Made by a program: the position numbers and the translations under genes. 64,000 nucleotides of DNA from Streptomyces sp. NBC_00353 (lineage in GTDB: Bacteria > Actinomycetota > Actinomycetes > Streptomycetales > Streptomycetaceae): NCBI RefSeq assembly GCF_036108815.1, contig NZ_CP107985.1:7189501-7253500 (forward strand), read 5' to 3'. This document shows, in pieces, positions 7,311-15,451 of the stretch (positions are counted from its first letter, which is position 1; every line of letters starts with the position of its first letter). The notes beneath the pieces are model-generated. The model worked only from the letters and a program-made list of their open reading frames with translations. It was not told the DNA's origin and made no database searches.

Positions 7311-8687
7311 ATGTCTGTTGTCACCGCTGCCGCCGACCGGTCCATTTGTTCCCCGCTGCCTGTTCTCGGCAAGGATGTTACCGTTCCGCTCGTTACCGGC
7401 GGAGAAGTCACCTATGCCGCCCTGGACTACGCGGCCAGTGCCCCGGCCCTGCAGCGGGTGTGGGACGACGTCGCCGCGTACGCCCCGTACTACGGCAGCG
7501 TCCACCGCGGCGCCGGCTACCTCTCGCAGCTCTCCACGGACCTCTTCGAGAACAGCCGCAAGGCAGTTGCGGAGTTCCTCGGCTGCCGCGCCGACGACCA
7601 GGTGATCTTCACCCGGTCGACGACGGACTCGCTGAACCTGCTGGCCGCGGTGGTCCCCGCCGACTGCCAGGTCTTCGTGTACGAGACCGAGCACCATGCC
7701 TCGCTGCTGCCGTGGCGCGATGCCCGTGTCACCTACCTCAACGCTCCCCGCACCCCGGCGCAGGCCGTCGAGACGCTGGAGCGGGCGCTCGCCGACCGTG
7801 ACCCCTACGGCCCCGCGCTGGTCTGCGTCACCGGCGCCTCGAACGTCACCGGTGAGCTGTGGCCGGTGAAGGAGCTGGCCGCCGCCGCCCACGCGCACGG
7901 CGCCCGGATCGTGCTGGACGCCGCACAGCTCGCGCCGCACCACCCGGTCGACATCGACGAGCTCGACGTCGACTGGGTCGCCTTCTCCGGACACAAGCTG
8001 TACGCGCCGTTCGGCTCCGGTGTCCTCGCGGGCCGCGCCGACTGGCTGCAGGACGCCGAGCCGTACCTGGCCGGCGGCGGCGCCTCCCGTAAGGTCGCCC
8101 GGCGTACCGACGGCGGTGTGGACGTGGAGTGGCATTCCACCGCCGCCCGGCACGAGGCCGGTTCGCCCAACGTCATCGGTGTCTACTCCATCGCCTCCGC
8201 CTGCAAGGCGCTCACCGAGGCCGGCTTCGACCGCCTCGTCGCCCGTGAGCAGCAGCTCGTCACCCGGGTCCGCGAAGGCCTTGCCGAGGTCCCCCAGGTC
8301 AAGGTGCTGTCGCTGTTCGGCGACGACGCCCCGCGGGTCGGCGTCATCTCCTTCGTGGTGGAGGGCTGGAACAGCTCGCACTTCGCCGCGGCGCTCTCCG
8401 CCGAATACGGCATCGGGGTGCGCGACGGACTCTTCTGCGCCCACCCGCTGGTGCGCACCCTGCTCGGCAGCGACCCGCAGGACCCGGGCGAGTGCGGCGC
8501 GCCGGAGGCCGAGCCGGGCGAGCGCTCGCTGAACGCGATCCGGGTCAGCTTCGGCGCCGGTACGCCGGACGAGCACATCGAGCGCTTCGTCCGCGCGGTC
8601 AAGGAGCTGGTGAGCGAGGGGGCCCAGTGGAAGTACCGCACCGAGGACGGCCGCTGCGTCCCGGACCGGGGCACGGCGCAGGTCTGA
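7311..8687 (+). CDS. Class V aminotransferase, cysteine-desulfurase-like (SufS type)
   Basis: A fold-type I PLP enzyme of 458 aa. The PLP lysine is K229 in SGHKLYAPFG. A cysteine, C376 in LFCAHPLV, occupies the position of the catalytic Cys of SufS-type desulfurases, so sulfur transfer from cysteine or a related thiol is plausible. It is not in a suf or isc operon. The upstream SAM-IV riboswitch ties it to methionine/SAM levels, which argues for a role in sulfur amino-acid metabolism rather than general Fe-S assembly. The ATG has GGAG 7 nt upstream. Family assignment is firm, the exact substrate is not. It ends just before a 54-bp palindrome. Confidence 0.88.
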   Translation: MSVVTAAADRSICSPLPVLGKDVTVPLVTGGEVTYAALDYAASAPALQRVWDDVAAYAPYYGSVHRGAGYLSQLSTDLFENSRKAVAEFLGCRADDQVIFTRSTTDSLNLLAAVVPADCQVFVYETEHHASLLPWRDARVTYLNAPRTPAQAVETLERALADRDPYGPALVCVTGASNVTGELWPVKELAAAAHAHGARIVLDAAQLAPHHPVDIDELDVDWVAFSGHKLYAPFGSGVLAGRADWLQDAEPYLAGGGASRKVARRTDGGVDVEWHSTAARHEAGSPNVIGVYSIASACKALTEAGFDRLVAREQQLVTRVREGLAEVPQVKVLSLFGDDAPRVGVISFVVEGWNSSHFAAALSAEYGIGVRDGLFCAHPLVRTLLGSDPQDPGECGAPEAEPGERSLNAIRVSFGAGTPDEHIERFVRAVKELVSEGAQWKYRTEDGRCVPDRGTAQV

Positions 8688-8705
8688 CCGGCCGGGAACC
8701 GAGGC

Positions 8706-8759
8706 CGTAATACTTCGGCCGGGGACGGGCAGCTGCCCGTCCCCGGCCGAAGTATTACG
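8706..8759. terminator. 54-bp perfect palindrome (bidirectional terminator)
   Basis: Bases 8706-8732 and 8733-8759 are exact reverse complements, giving 27 paired bases with no spacer. It sits between convergent genes (class V enzyme and AsnC-type gene), as expected of a two-way terminator, and is unusually long and perfect. Confidence 0.85.
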
Positions 8760-8775
8760 CCGTAATGAGGCGTAT

Positions 8776-9057
8776 CTACGCGTCGAGACCGATGGCGAAG
8801 GCGGCTTCCAGGTCGTGCTGCGAGTACGTACGGAACGCGACATGAGTGTCGGTGCCCTCGACGCCCGGGATCTTGCTGATGCGACCGGGGATGACGTCCG
8901 CCAGATCGTCGTGCTTGGCCACCCGGACCATGGCGATCAGGTCGTACGTACCGGTGACCGAGAAGACCTCGCTGACGCTGTCCAGCGCCGCGATGGACTC
9001 GGCGATCTCGGGAATCCGGTCCACGCTGGTTTTGATGAGCACGATCGCGGTGATCAC
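8776..9057 (-). CDS. Stand-alone Lrp/AsnC ligand-binding (RAM) domain protein
   Basis: A 93-residue protein that matches only the C-terminal effector-binding (RAM) domain of Lrp/AsnC regulators, with no helix-turn-helix. Such proteins oligomerise and bind amino acids, and may modulate full-length Lrp regulators. The start is GTG, overlapping the rhomboid stop codon (GTGA), with GAGGGAG upstream, so it is translationally coupled to the rhomboid gene. What it senses is not visible. Confidence 0.85.
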   Translation of the reverse strand: MITAIVLIKTSVDRIPEIAESIAALDSVSEVFSVTGTYDLIAMVRVAKHDDLADVIPGRISKIPGVEGTDTHVAFRTYSQHDLEAAFAIGLDA

Positions 9058-9803
9058 GGCTGGCTTTCTCCCTCGGTGGCCGTGGCTGGAGTCTTCACTC
9101 TAGCCCCACGGCGGTAACGCCCCCAGGCGTAGAGGAAGCCGGTGGCGAAGCCGACCACATGGGCGAGATAGGCCACCCCCGGACCGCTGCCCGCACCCTG
9201 CGCCGCCATCCACTGCAGGACGAACCAGAAGATCAGCACGATCCAGGCGGGAAAGCGCAGTGGCAGGAAGAGCAGGAACGGGAAGAGGCTGGTGACCCGG
9301 GCCCGGGGGAACAGGTACAGGAACGCCCCGAGCACCGCGGAGATCGCCCCCGAGGCGCCGACGAGGGTCTGGTCGGAGTCGGCGTGCGCCGCCGCGTACG
9401 CCAGCAGGGCGAGGTAGCCGCAGCCGAGATAGAAGAAGGCGAACTCGGCATGGCCCATCCGTTCCTCGGCCATCGCCCCGAAGACGTACAGGAAGAGCAT
9501 GTTGCCGAGCAGATGCAGCCAGCTGCCGTGCACGAAGAGTGCGGTCAGCGGGGTGAGCAGGGCGTGTGCGGAGCCGCCCCACAGTTCGGTGGGGATCACC
9601 CCCCAGCGCTCGAAATACCCGGCCTGGGCGGCGAGCAGGGTGTCGGCGGTGCCGTACGTGGGGTTGAACCCGGAGAGCGGGCTGATCAGGAAGATGGCAC
9701 AGCACAGGCCGATGAGGGCATACGTCACCGGGGCACCGCCCGCGGTGGCGGCGCGCAGGAGCCTGCCGGTCAGTCCGCCCGTCACAGCCCGCCGCTCGAT
9801 CAT
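9054..9803 (-). CDS. Rhomboid family intramembrane serine protease
   Basis: A 249-residue multi-pass membrane protein with the rhomboid catalytic elements: the Ser motif GASGA in one helix and a His in the last helix (LAHVVGFATG), plus HLLGNMLFLYVFG in the helix with the oxyanion Asn. It would cut transmembrane substrates inside the membrane. The ATG at 9803 has a weak ribosome site; the open frame extends further upstream, but that part overlaps the next gene antisense and looks non-coding. It forms an operon with the AsnC-type gene, the same pair seen in S. coelicolor (from memory). Confidence 0.88.
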   Translation of the reverse strand: MIERRAVTGGLTGRLLRAATAGGAPVTYALIGLCCAIFLISPLSGFNPTYGTADTLLAAQAGYFERWGVIPTELWGGSAHALLTPLTALFVHGSWLHLLGNMLFLYVFGAMAEERMGHAEFAFFYLGCGYLALLAYAAAHADSDQTLVGASGAISAVLGAFLYLFPRARVTSLFPFLLFLPLRFPAWIVLIFWFVLQWMAAQGAGSGPGVAYLAHVVGFATGFLYAWGRYRRGARVKTPATATEGESQP

Positions 9804-9966
9804 GAACAGAGCATGACGCAAGGTGATGGAACGGGGCAGACCGCCTCGCCGTGCCGATGGGTATGCACAAGGCCGTAGGGTTACAGCAGGACATCCGCAG
9901 TTCGACGGCGCACCGCGAGATCCTTGGCAGGCAGCAGCACGACGCTCGACGAAAGAGGACGCAACG

Positions 9967-10209
9967 ATGACGACGGTTCCCCAGCCGACCGACGGGACCC
10001 GCTGGCGCTGCACGCTCTGCGGGAATCTCACGCGCTTCGATGTCACGCGCTCGTCCAAGGTTGTCGAATACGTGCATCTCGACCTCGCAGGAGAGGCGAC
10101 CGTCGAAGAGCGCGAGGTGGTCAGTGAGACCATCGAGTCGGTCCGGTGTCGTTGGTGCAACGCGGTGGACCAGATCGAACTAGTCGACAGGCCGGGTGCC
10201 GACTCCTGA
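9967..10209 (+). CDS. Small zinc-ribbon-like protein
   Basis: An 80-residue protein with two CxxC pairs (CTLC near residue 15 and CRWC near residue 63), enough to build one zinc ribbon. The rest is polar with many acidic residues. The ATG is preceded by AGAGGA. Orthologues are conserved in Streptomyces as hypothetical proteins. It lies 36 bp before the NYN-domain gene and is probably co-transcribed, which hints at RNA- or nucleic-acid-related work, but this is inference. Confidence 0.8.
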   Translation: MTTVPQPTDGTRWRCTLCGNLTRFDVTRSSKVVEYVHLDLAGEATVEEREVVSETIESVRCRWCNAVDQIELVDRPGADS

Positions 10210-10245
10210 CGGGGCCGTGCGGACAGACATTTGGGGTGACGGATC

Positions 10246-11607
10246 GTGGAGCAGCCCGATAGCGGCGCCGAGCCGGCCGATGGAGCCGGCGACGCCGTCG
10301 AGGCGCTCGACCGCCCGCTGCCCGAAGGCGTACGGCGGCGGGTCGTCGCGCTGGTCTCGGACGCGTTCGGTGGCCTCACGGTCACCGAACTCCCGGCCCA
10401 GCTGAGGCAGTACGCCCGCTTCACCCCGACCCGGCGCGCCAAGTTCGCCGGGAACGCGATGGCGGCCGCCCTGGAGAGCGACACTCTGTTCCGTCAGCGC
10501 ATCGGTGAACGGCTCCGGGAGTCCCAGCCCGAGCTGGCCGCGGCCGTGGAGGCCGGGTCGCCGCCCGCCGCCGCCGACCCCGTCGATGTGGCCGCCGCAG
10601 CCTATGTGCTGCGCCCGGTCGGCTGGGTGAAGCTGGTCGCCGCAGCCGGCGAGGAGGTCCAGCGGGCCGACGCGGAACGGGCCGACGAGGAAGGCCGGCG
10701 CGAACTGGAACGGCTGCGCGAGGAACTCGCCCAGGCCCGGACCCAGACCAGGAGCGAGACCGAACGGCTCCGCGGTGAGCTTGAGGCGGCCCGCAAGGAA
10801 GCCGACGGGCTGCAGCGCAAACTGCGCTCCGCCCTGAACGAGGTCAAGCGCGGTGAGGCCGCGGTCCGCCGGGGCAAGGCCGAGACCGAGACCGTACGGA
10901 CCGAGGCGGCCGCCCGGATCTCCGCGGCCGAGAGCGAGACCCGGCGGCTGCGGGCCCGGCTCGGAGAGGCGGAGGCGTCCGTCGAGGCGAGCCGCAGGGC
11001 TGCCAGGGAGGGCCGCTCGGTCGAGGACATGAGGCTGCGGCTGCTGCTCGACACGGTGCTCGACGCGGCCCGCGGGCTGCGCCGCGAACTGGCCCTGCCG
11101 CCCTCCTCGATCCGTCCCGCAGACAGCGTCGACGCGGTCGAACCCGGTGCGATGTCGCCCAAGGACATTGCCGCCAGGGCGCTTTCGGACACCGATCCGG
11201 CCCTGCTCGACCAGCTGCTCGCACTGCCGCAGGCGCATCTGATCGTGGACGGCTACAACGTCACCAAGACCGGCTATCCGCAACTGCCGCTGGAGAAGCA
11301 GCGGCTGCGGCTGCTGGGCGGTCTCGCGGTGCTCGCGGCGCAGTCCGGCGCCGAGATGACCTGTGTCTTCGACGGGGCCGAACTGGCCGCTCCGGTACTG
11401 CTCGCACCGCCGCGCGGGGTGCGGGTGCTCTTCAGCAAGCCGGGTGTCACCGCCGACGAGCTCATCCGTCAACTGGCCCGCGCCGAACCGCCGGGCAGGC
11501 CCGTCGTCGTGGTCTCCACCGACCGCGAGGTGGCGGACGGCGTGGCGAAGGCGGGGGCCAGGCCCGTTGCGTCCGTCTTGCTCCTGAAGCGGCTTTCGCG
11601 CGTCTAG
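10246..11607 (+). CDS. NYN-domain (YacP-like) RNA-binding or nuclease protein
   Basis: A 453-residue protein in three parts: an N-terminal helical domain (~1-130), a long charged coiled coil rich in Glu/Arg (~137-290), and a C-terminal NYN/PIN-like nuclease domain starting near 328 with the acidic signature IVDGYNV (D335), CVFDGAE and STDREVADG. This domain resembles Bacillus YacP/Rae1, which cuts mRNA on the ribosome. The GTG start follows the zinc-ribbon gene closely. The coiled coil suggests a dimer or a scaffold. Nuclease activity is inferred from the retained acidic residues. Confidence 0.85.
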   Translation: MEQPDSGAEPADGAGDAVEALDRPLPEGVRRRVVALVSDAFGGLTVTELPAQLRQYARFTPTRRAKFAGNAMAAALESDTLFRQRIGERLRESQPELAAAVEAGSPPAAADPVDVAAAAYVLRPVGWVKLVAAAGEEVQRADAERADEEGRRELERLREELAQARTQTRSETERLRGELEAARKEADGLQRKLRSALNEVKRGEAAVRRGKAETETVRTEAAARISAAESETRRLRARLGEAEASVEASRRAAREGRSVEDMRLRLLLDTVLDAARGLRRELALPPSSIRPADSVDAVEPGAMSPKDIAARALSDTDPALLDQLLALPQAHLIVDGYNVTKTGYPQLPLEKQRLRLLGGLAVLAAQSGAEMTCVFDGAELAAPVLLAPPRGVRVLFSKPGVTADELIRQLARAEPPGRPVVVVSTDREVADGVAKAGARPVASVLLLKRLSRV

Positions 11608-11709
11608 TGAGAGTTGTGGTGACTTGCCGGAATATTTGGAACGGACCGTCAAGCCGCAGCTACACGCGGTGTGATGTGAGTAAAGAAGTGACTTCTGGGG
11701 CGAGATTTT

Positions 11710-11738
11710 TCTTGTGAGGATTTGAACTGATCACAAGA
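11710..11738. promoter_or_regulatory. Inverted repeat upstream of the NlpC/P60 leader
   Basis: TCTTGTGA (11710-11717) and TCACAAGA (11731-11738) are exact reverse complements 13 nt apart, just before the candidate riboswitch. It contains TGTGA/TCACA half-sites, but the spacing is not that of a standard CRP site. It may be an operator or the foot of the leader RNA. Confidence 0.4.
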
Positions 11739-11748
11739 TGGTCACTAA

Positions 11749-11875
11749 GGTCGGGCTTCGAACCTTCGCACGGTTGATCACCCATCCGGGGTGGCAGCGA
11801 AGGAACCGCCGAGTCCGTGACGTGCACGGAGCCGGGGATCCGCTCCCCCACAACCCGGTAGGCGGCTCGAGGAAG
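11749..11875 (+). promoter_or_regulatory. Candidate c-di-AMP (ydaO/yuaA) riboswitch
   Basis: The leader of the first NlpC/P60 gene contains CCGCCGAGTCC, GGAGCCGGGGA and GTAGGCGGC in the order seen in ydaO elements. It also has a helix ccttcgc/gcgaagg (11763-11769 with 11797-11803) and an outer ccgcc/ggcgg pairing. In Streptomyces such switches precede cell-wall hydrolase genes and respond to c-di-AMP. The match is by memory of the consensus and needs a covariance search. Confidence 0.62.
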
Positions 11876-11890
11876 AAGGAGCTCGCCTTC

Positions 11891-12916
11891 GTGGCGTCCC
11901 ACCGTCGTCCCAAGCAGCCGAGCCGCACCCGCGTGACCGTGCTCACCGCGACCGCCGCCGCGGCCGTTGCCCTGACCTCCCAGGCCGCCCACGCCGACCC
12001 CAAGCCGACCAAGAGCGAGGTCAAGGCGAAGGTCGACAAGCTCTACCACGAGGCGGAGACGGCCACCGAGAAGTACAGCGGGGCCAAGGAGCAGCAGGAG
12101 AAGCTCGAGAAGCAGATCGGTGCGCTGCAGGACAAGGTGGCCCGCGGTCAGCAGGAGCTGAACACGCTCCGCGGCGGCCTCGGTTCGCTCGCCGCCGCGC
12201 AGTACCGCTCCGGTGGCATCGACCCGTCCGTGCAGCTCTTCCTCGCCTCCGACCCGGACAGCTTCCTCGACGAGGCTTCGGCCCTCGACCAGTTGACGGC
12301 CAAGCAGACCGAGTCCCTGGAGAAGATCCAGGAGAAGCAGCGCTCCCTCGCGCAGCAGCGCAAGGAGGCCCAGGACAAGCTGGCCGACCTCGCGGACGTC
12401 CGCAAGACGCTCGGTGAGAACAAGAAGAAGTTCCAGGGCAAGCTCGCCGAGGCGCGGAGTCTGCTCAACACCCTGACCGCCGCCGAGCGCGAGAAGATGC
12501 GCCAGGACGACCTGCGCGCCAGCCGCGACGCGGGCAGCCGGGTCGATCTGGGCAACGAGGTCCCCGCCTCCGCCCTCGGCGCCGCCGCCCTCCGGGCCGC
12601 CGCCACCCAGCTCAACAAGCCGTACGTCTCCGGCGGTACCGGCCCCAGCTCCTACGACTGCTCGGGCCTCACCCAGTGGGCCTATGCCCAGGCCGGCGCC
12701 GCGATCACCCGCACCACGTACACCCAGATCAACCAGGGAACCCAGATAGGCCGCAGCGCCCTCAAGCCGGGCGACCTGGTCTTCTTCAACAACACGGCGC
12801 ACGTGGGCCTGTACGCGGGCAACAACACCGTCCTGCACGCCCCGAAGCCGGGCGCGGTGGTCCGCTACGAGTCGATGAACACCATCGGCAGCTTCCAGGT
12901 CGGCGTGCGCATCTGA
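11891..12916 (+). CDS. Secreted NlpC/P60 peptidoglycan hydrolase 1
   Basis: A 341-residue exported endopeptidase expected to cut peptide stems of peptidoglycan. A signal peptide (~1-36, ending near SQAAHA) is followed by a long coiled coil (~45-215) of the RipA/CwlO type, then the NlpC/P60 domain (~230-341) with catalytic Cys257 in YDCSGL and His304 in TAHVGLY. I chose the GTG at 11891, because AAGGAG lies upstream and it puts the signal peptide at the N-terminus; the longer frame from 11738 runs through the riboswitch. M. tuberculosis has an NlpC/P60 gene (Rv2190c) in the matching place. Confidence 0.93.
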   Translation: MASHRRPKQPSRTRVTVLTATAAAAVALTSQAAHADPKPTKSEVKAKVDKLYHEAETATEKYSGAKEQQEKLEKQIGALQDKVARGQQELNTLRGGLGSLAAAQYRSGGIDPSVQLFLASDPDSFLDEASALDQLTAKQTESLEKIQEKQRSLAQQRKEAQDKLADLADVRKTLGENKKKFQGKLAEARSLLNTLTAAEREKMRQDDLRASRDAGSRVDLGNEVPASALGAAALRAAATQLNKPYVSGGTGPSSYDCSGLTQWAYAQAGAAITRTTYTQINQGTQIGRSALKPGDLVFFNNTAHVGLYAGNNTVLHAPKPGAVVRYESMNTIGSFQVGVRI

Positions 12917-12957
12917 CGACGCCCGAACGGGCGAATTCCCACGCCCCGACCGACTGC

Positions 12958-12994
12958 CCGCCCCGCCGGAGACCACAGGTCACCGGCGGGGCGG
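12958..12994 (+). terminator. Terminator between the two NlpC/P60 genes
   Basis: A perfect 12-bp GC stem (12958-12969 with 12983-12994) with a 13-nt loop is followed by a short T-containing run, 42 bp after the first NlpC/P60 stop. Confidence 0.75.
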
Positions 12995-13154
12995 CGGCTT
13001 TCGTACCCCTCACCCGATCGGCGAGGCCGTTGGGCGCTCCGTAGTCGCGCGGCTACTGTCTGCCTGCTGTGCAGCTCCCGTCCGTCGGTCCGCCCGCCCC
13101 GGGCGGCAGGGGGCTGTGCACCTCTGCGTACAGCGGAAGGGAGTGCGGCGTCCT

Positions 13155-14180
13155 GTGGTGTCCCATCGCCGTTCCACACAGCCCGGCGTCAACCGGAGCG
13201 TCCGGATCACAGTCCTGTCGGCGGCGACCGCTGCCGCCGCACTCGGGGCGGCCACCGCGAACGCCGAACCCCAGGACACGCCCCGGGCCGCGAAGGCCGA
13301 GGTCGACCGGTTGTACGGCGAGGCCGAGCGGGCCACCGAGCAGTTCAACAAGGCCGGGGAGGACGCCGAGCGGCTGCGGGGCGAGGTGATCAGGGCCCAG
13401 GAGCGGGCGGCCCGCGACCAGGAGCAGATCAACCGGCTCCGCACCGCGGTCGGTTCGGCCGCCGCCGCGCAGTACCGCGCAGGCTCCATCGACCCCTCGC
13501 TCGCCCTGCTGCTCTCTTCGGACCCGGACAGCTACCTCGACCGGGCGGCCACCCTCGACCGGCTGAACGTCCGGCGGGCCGGCACTCTGCAGAAGCTCCA
13601 GAGAGCCCGGCGCGGGCTCGCACAGGCCCGTGCGGAGGCGGCCCGCTCGCTGGCCGGTCTGGAGCGCAACCGGGCCGCCGCCGCCCGCCACAAACGGACC
13701 GTCGAGCAGAAGCTCGAGCGGGCCCGGCAGTTGCTGAGCTCCCTGCCGGGCGCGGACCGGGCGGCCTTCGAAAGGACCTCGCGCACCGGCCGCGACGACG
13801 TGTTCCCGGGCATGATCGATCTGCCGCCGGGTTCGTCCCGGGCGGCGGCCGCCGTGCTGGCGGCCCGGCACGCCGTCGGGCGCCCGTACATCTGGGGTGC
13901 CAACGGGCCTGCGGGGTTCGACTGCTCCGGGCTGATGCAGTGGGCGTACGCGCAGGCCGGTGTCAGCCTGCCGCGCACCTCCCAGGCCCAGCGGTACGCC
14001 GGACGCATGGTGCCGCTCTCCATGGCCCGGCCGGGCGACCTGGTCGCCTACCGGGCGGACGCCAGTCACATCGGGATGTACGTCGGCAACGGCCAGGTGA
14101 TCCACGCCCCGTACCCGGGTGCCCCGGTCCGCTACGACCCGGTCGGCATGATGCCCGTCTCGTCGGTCACCCGCATCTGA
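13155..14180 (+). CDS. Secreted NlpC/P60 peptidoglycan hydrolase 2
   Basis: A paralogue of the preceding gene, by coincidence of start choice also 341 aa. It has a signal peptide (~1-35, ending near ATANA), a coiled coil (~45-210) and an NlpC/P60 domain with Cys257 in FDCSGL and His in ASHIGMY. It is clearly a tandem duplication: AAAQYR, SIDPS, SDPDS and WAYAQAG are shared. The coiled coil is richer in Arg and Ala. Start codons at 13143, 13155 and 13158 are all possible; GGGAG at 13139 favours 13155. No riboswitch precedes this copy, so the two paralogues are probably controlled differently. Confidence 0.9.
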   Translation: MVSHRRSTQPGVNRSVRITVLSAATAAAALGAATANAEPQDTPRAAKAEVDRLYGEAERATEQFNKAGEDAERLRGEVIRAQERAARDQEQINRLRTAVGSAAAAQYRAGSIDPSLALLLSSDPDSYLDRAATLDRLNVRRAGTLQKLQRARRGLAQARAEAARSLAGLERNRAAAARHKRTVEQKLERARQLLSSLPGADRAAFERTSRTGRDDVFPGMIDLPPGSSRAAAAVLAARHAVGRPYIWGANGPAGFDCSGLMQWAYAQAGVSLPRTSQAQRYAGRMVPLSMARPGDLVAYRADASHIGMYVGNGQVIHAPYPGAPVRYDPVGMMPVSSVTRI

Positions 14181-14197
14181 CCCGTACCCTCGACCGG

Positions 14198-15451
14198 GTG
14201 GCTGATCAGGGGCGTACGGCAGGCCGGGGACGTGACGGACGGTGGCGGGCGACAGGCGCGGCACTCGCCGTCCTGCTGCTCGCGGCCGCCTGCACGGCCC
14301 CCGCCGCCACCTCCCCCGACACCACGGTCCGCGACGTCCGCGCCACCCTGGACCGCCGAGCCGCCGCCGTCCTGGACCACGACCCGGACGCCTATGCGGC
14401 CACGGTCGCCCCCGGGGCCACCGGGCTGCGGACGGCCCAGCGCCGTGAACTGGCCAACCTCGCCGACGTGCCCCTGAGCTCGTGGACGTACTCAGTGACC
14501 GATGTGCGCGAGCAAGGCACCGACAAGGCCACCGCCGACGTCGAACTGCGGTACCGGATCGCGGGCTACGACAGCGCTCCGGTCACCGTCGACCGTGTCC
14601 TGGACCTGGAACGGCACGGGGCGGACGGCCGCTGGTACATAGCGGCTGACCGGGCCGGGAAGGACAGCGGCCGGCAGCTCTGGCAGCAGGGCGACGTGCG
14701 GGTCGTACACGGCGCGCACAGCCTCGTCCTCGGAGTGGGCCGCACGCAGGAGGAGCTGCGCCGGATCGCGGACACCGAGGACCGCGCGGTGCCCGCCCTC
14801 TCTGCCGCCTGGCCGGAGCACTGGGCCGCCCGCGTGGTGGTGATCGTGCCGAAGACGGTCGACGACATGGCCGGGCTGCTCGGGGACCCGGTGGCGAACT
14901 ACCGGGGCATCGCGGCCGTCACCACCGGGGAGACCGGCGGCCCGGGCCGGACGCCCGCGGACCGGGTGATCATCAACCCGCAGGCGTACGCGATGCTCGG
15001 CACGTTCGGGCAGCGGGTCGTCCTCACCCACGAGACCGCCCATGTCGCCACCCGCGCCCGTACCTCCGCCGCGACCCCGACCTGGCTCTCCGAGGGCTTC
15101 GCCGACTGGGCTGCCTACCGCGCCGAGGACCGGACCCCCGCACAGGCCGCGCCGGAACTGGCGGAAGCCGTCCGGCGCGGCGAGCTGCCCGCCGCACTCC
15201 CCACGGACGAGGATTTCCGCTTCGGTGGCGACTCCGGGCACCTCGCGAGGGCGTACGAGGGCGGCTGGCTGGCCTGCGCGCTGATCGCCGACCACTGGGG
15301 CGAGAAGAAGCTGTTCGCCTTCTACCGGGCCGTCGGGGGGCACTCAGGGCGGGACGGAGCGGTGGAGCAGGCCCTGCACGAGGTGCTCGGCACGACCGAG
15401 CAGGACTTCACGGCGCGCTGGCGGGAGTATCTGCGGTCCCGTCTCGGCTGA
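14198..15451 (+). CDS. Lipoprotein zinc metallopeptidase-like protein (HExxH)
   Basis: A 417-residue putative lipoprotein. A type II signal peptide ends in LAAAC with lipidated Cys32. The C-terminal half has a gluzincin motif, H278-E279-TA-H282, and a downstream Glu299 in WLSEGFADW, a complete zinc site of the peptidase MA clan. The N-terminal half (~40-180) resembles a small alpha/beta domain of the NTF2 or DUF kind. GTG start, 17 bp after the NlpC/P60 stop, so probably co-transcribed. Substrate unknown; its neighbours suggest an envelope role. Confidence 0.83.
   Translation: MADQGRTAGRGRDGRWRATGAALAVLLLAAACTAPAATSPDTTVRDVRATLDRRAAAVLDHDPDAYAATVAPGATGLRTAQRRELANLADVPLSSWTYSVTDVREQGTDKATADVELRYRIAGYDSAPVTVDRVLDLERHGADGRWYIAADRAGKDSGRQLWQQGDVRVVHGAHSLVLGVGRTQEELRRIADTEDRAVPALSAAWPEHWAARVVVIVPKTVDDMAGLLGDPVANYRGIAAVTTGETGGPGRTPADRVIINPQAYAMLGTFGQRVVLTHETAHVATRARTSAATPTWLSEGFADWAAYRAEDRTPAQAAPELAEAVRRGELPAALPTDEDFRFGGDSGHLARAYEGGWLACALIADHWGEKKLFAFYRAVGGHSGRDGAVEQALHEVLGTTEQDFTARWREYLRSRLG

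Noticed and set aside
9804..10484. N-terminal extension of the rhomboid protein
   Set aside because: The extra 227 residues are Arg/Ser-rich, lack motifs and are antisense to the zinc-ribbon-like and NYN genes.
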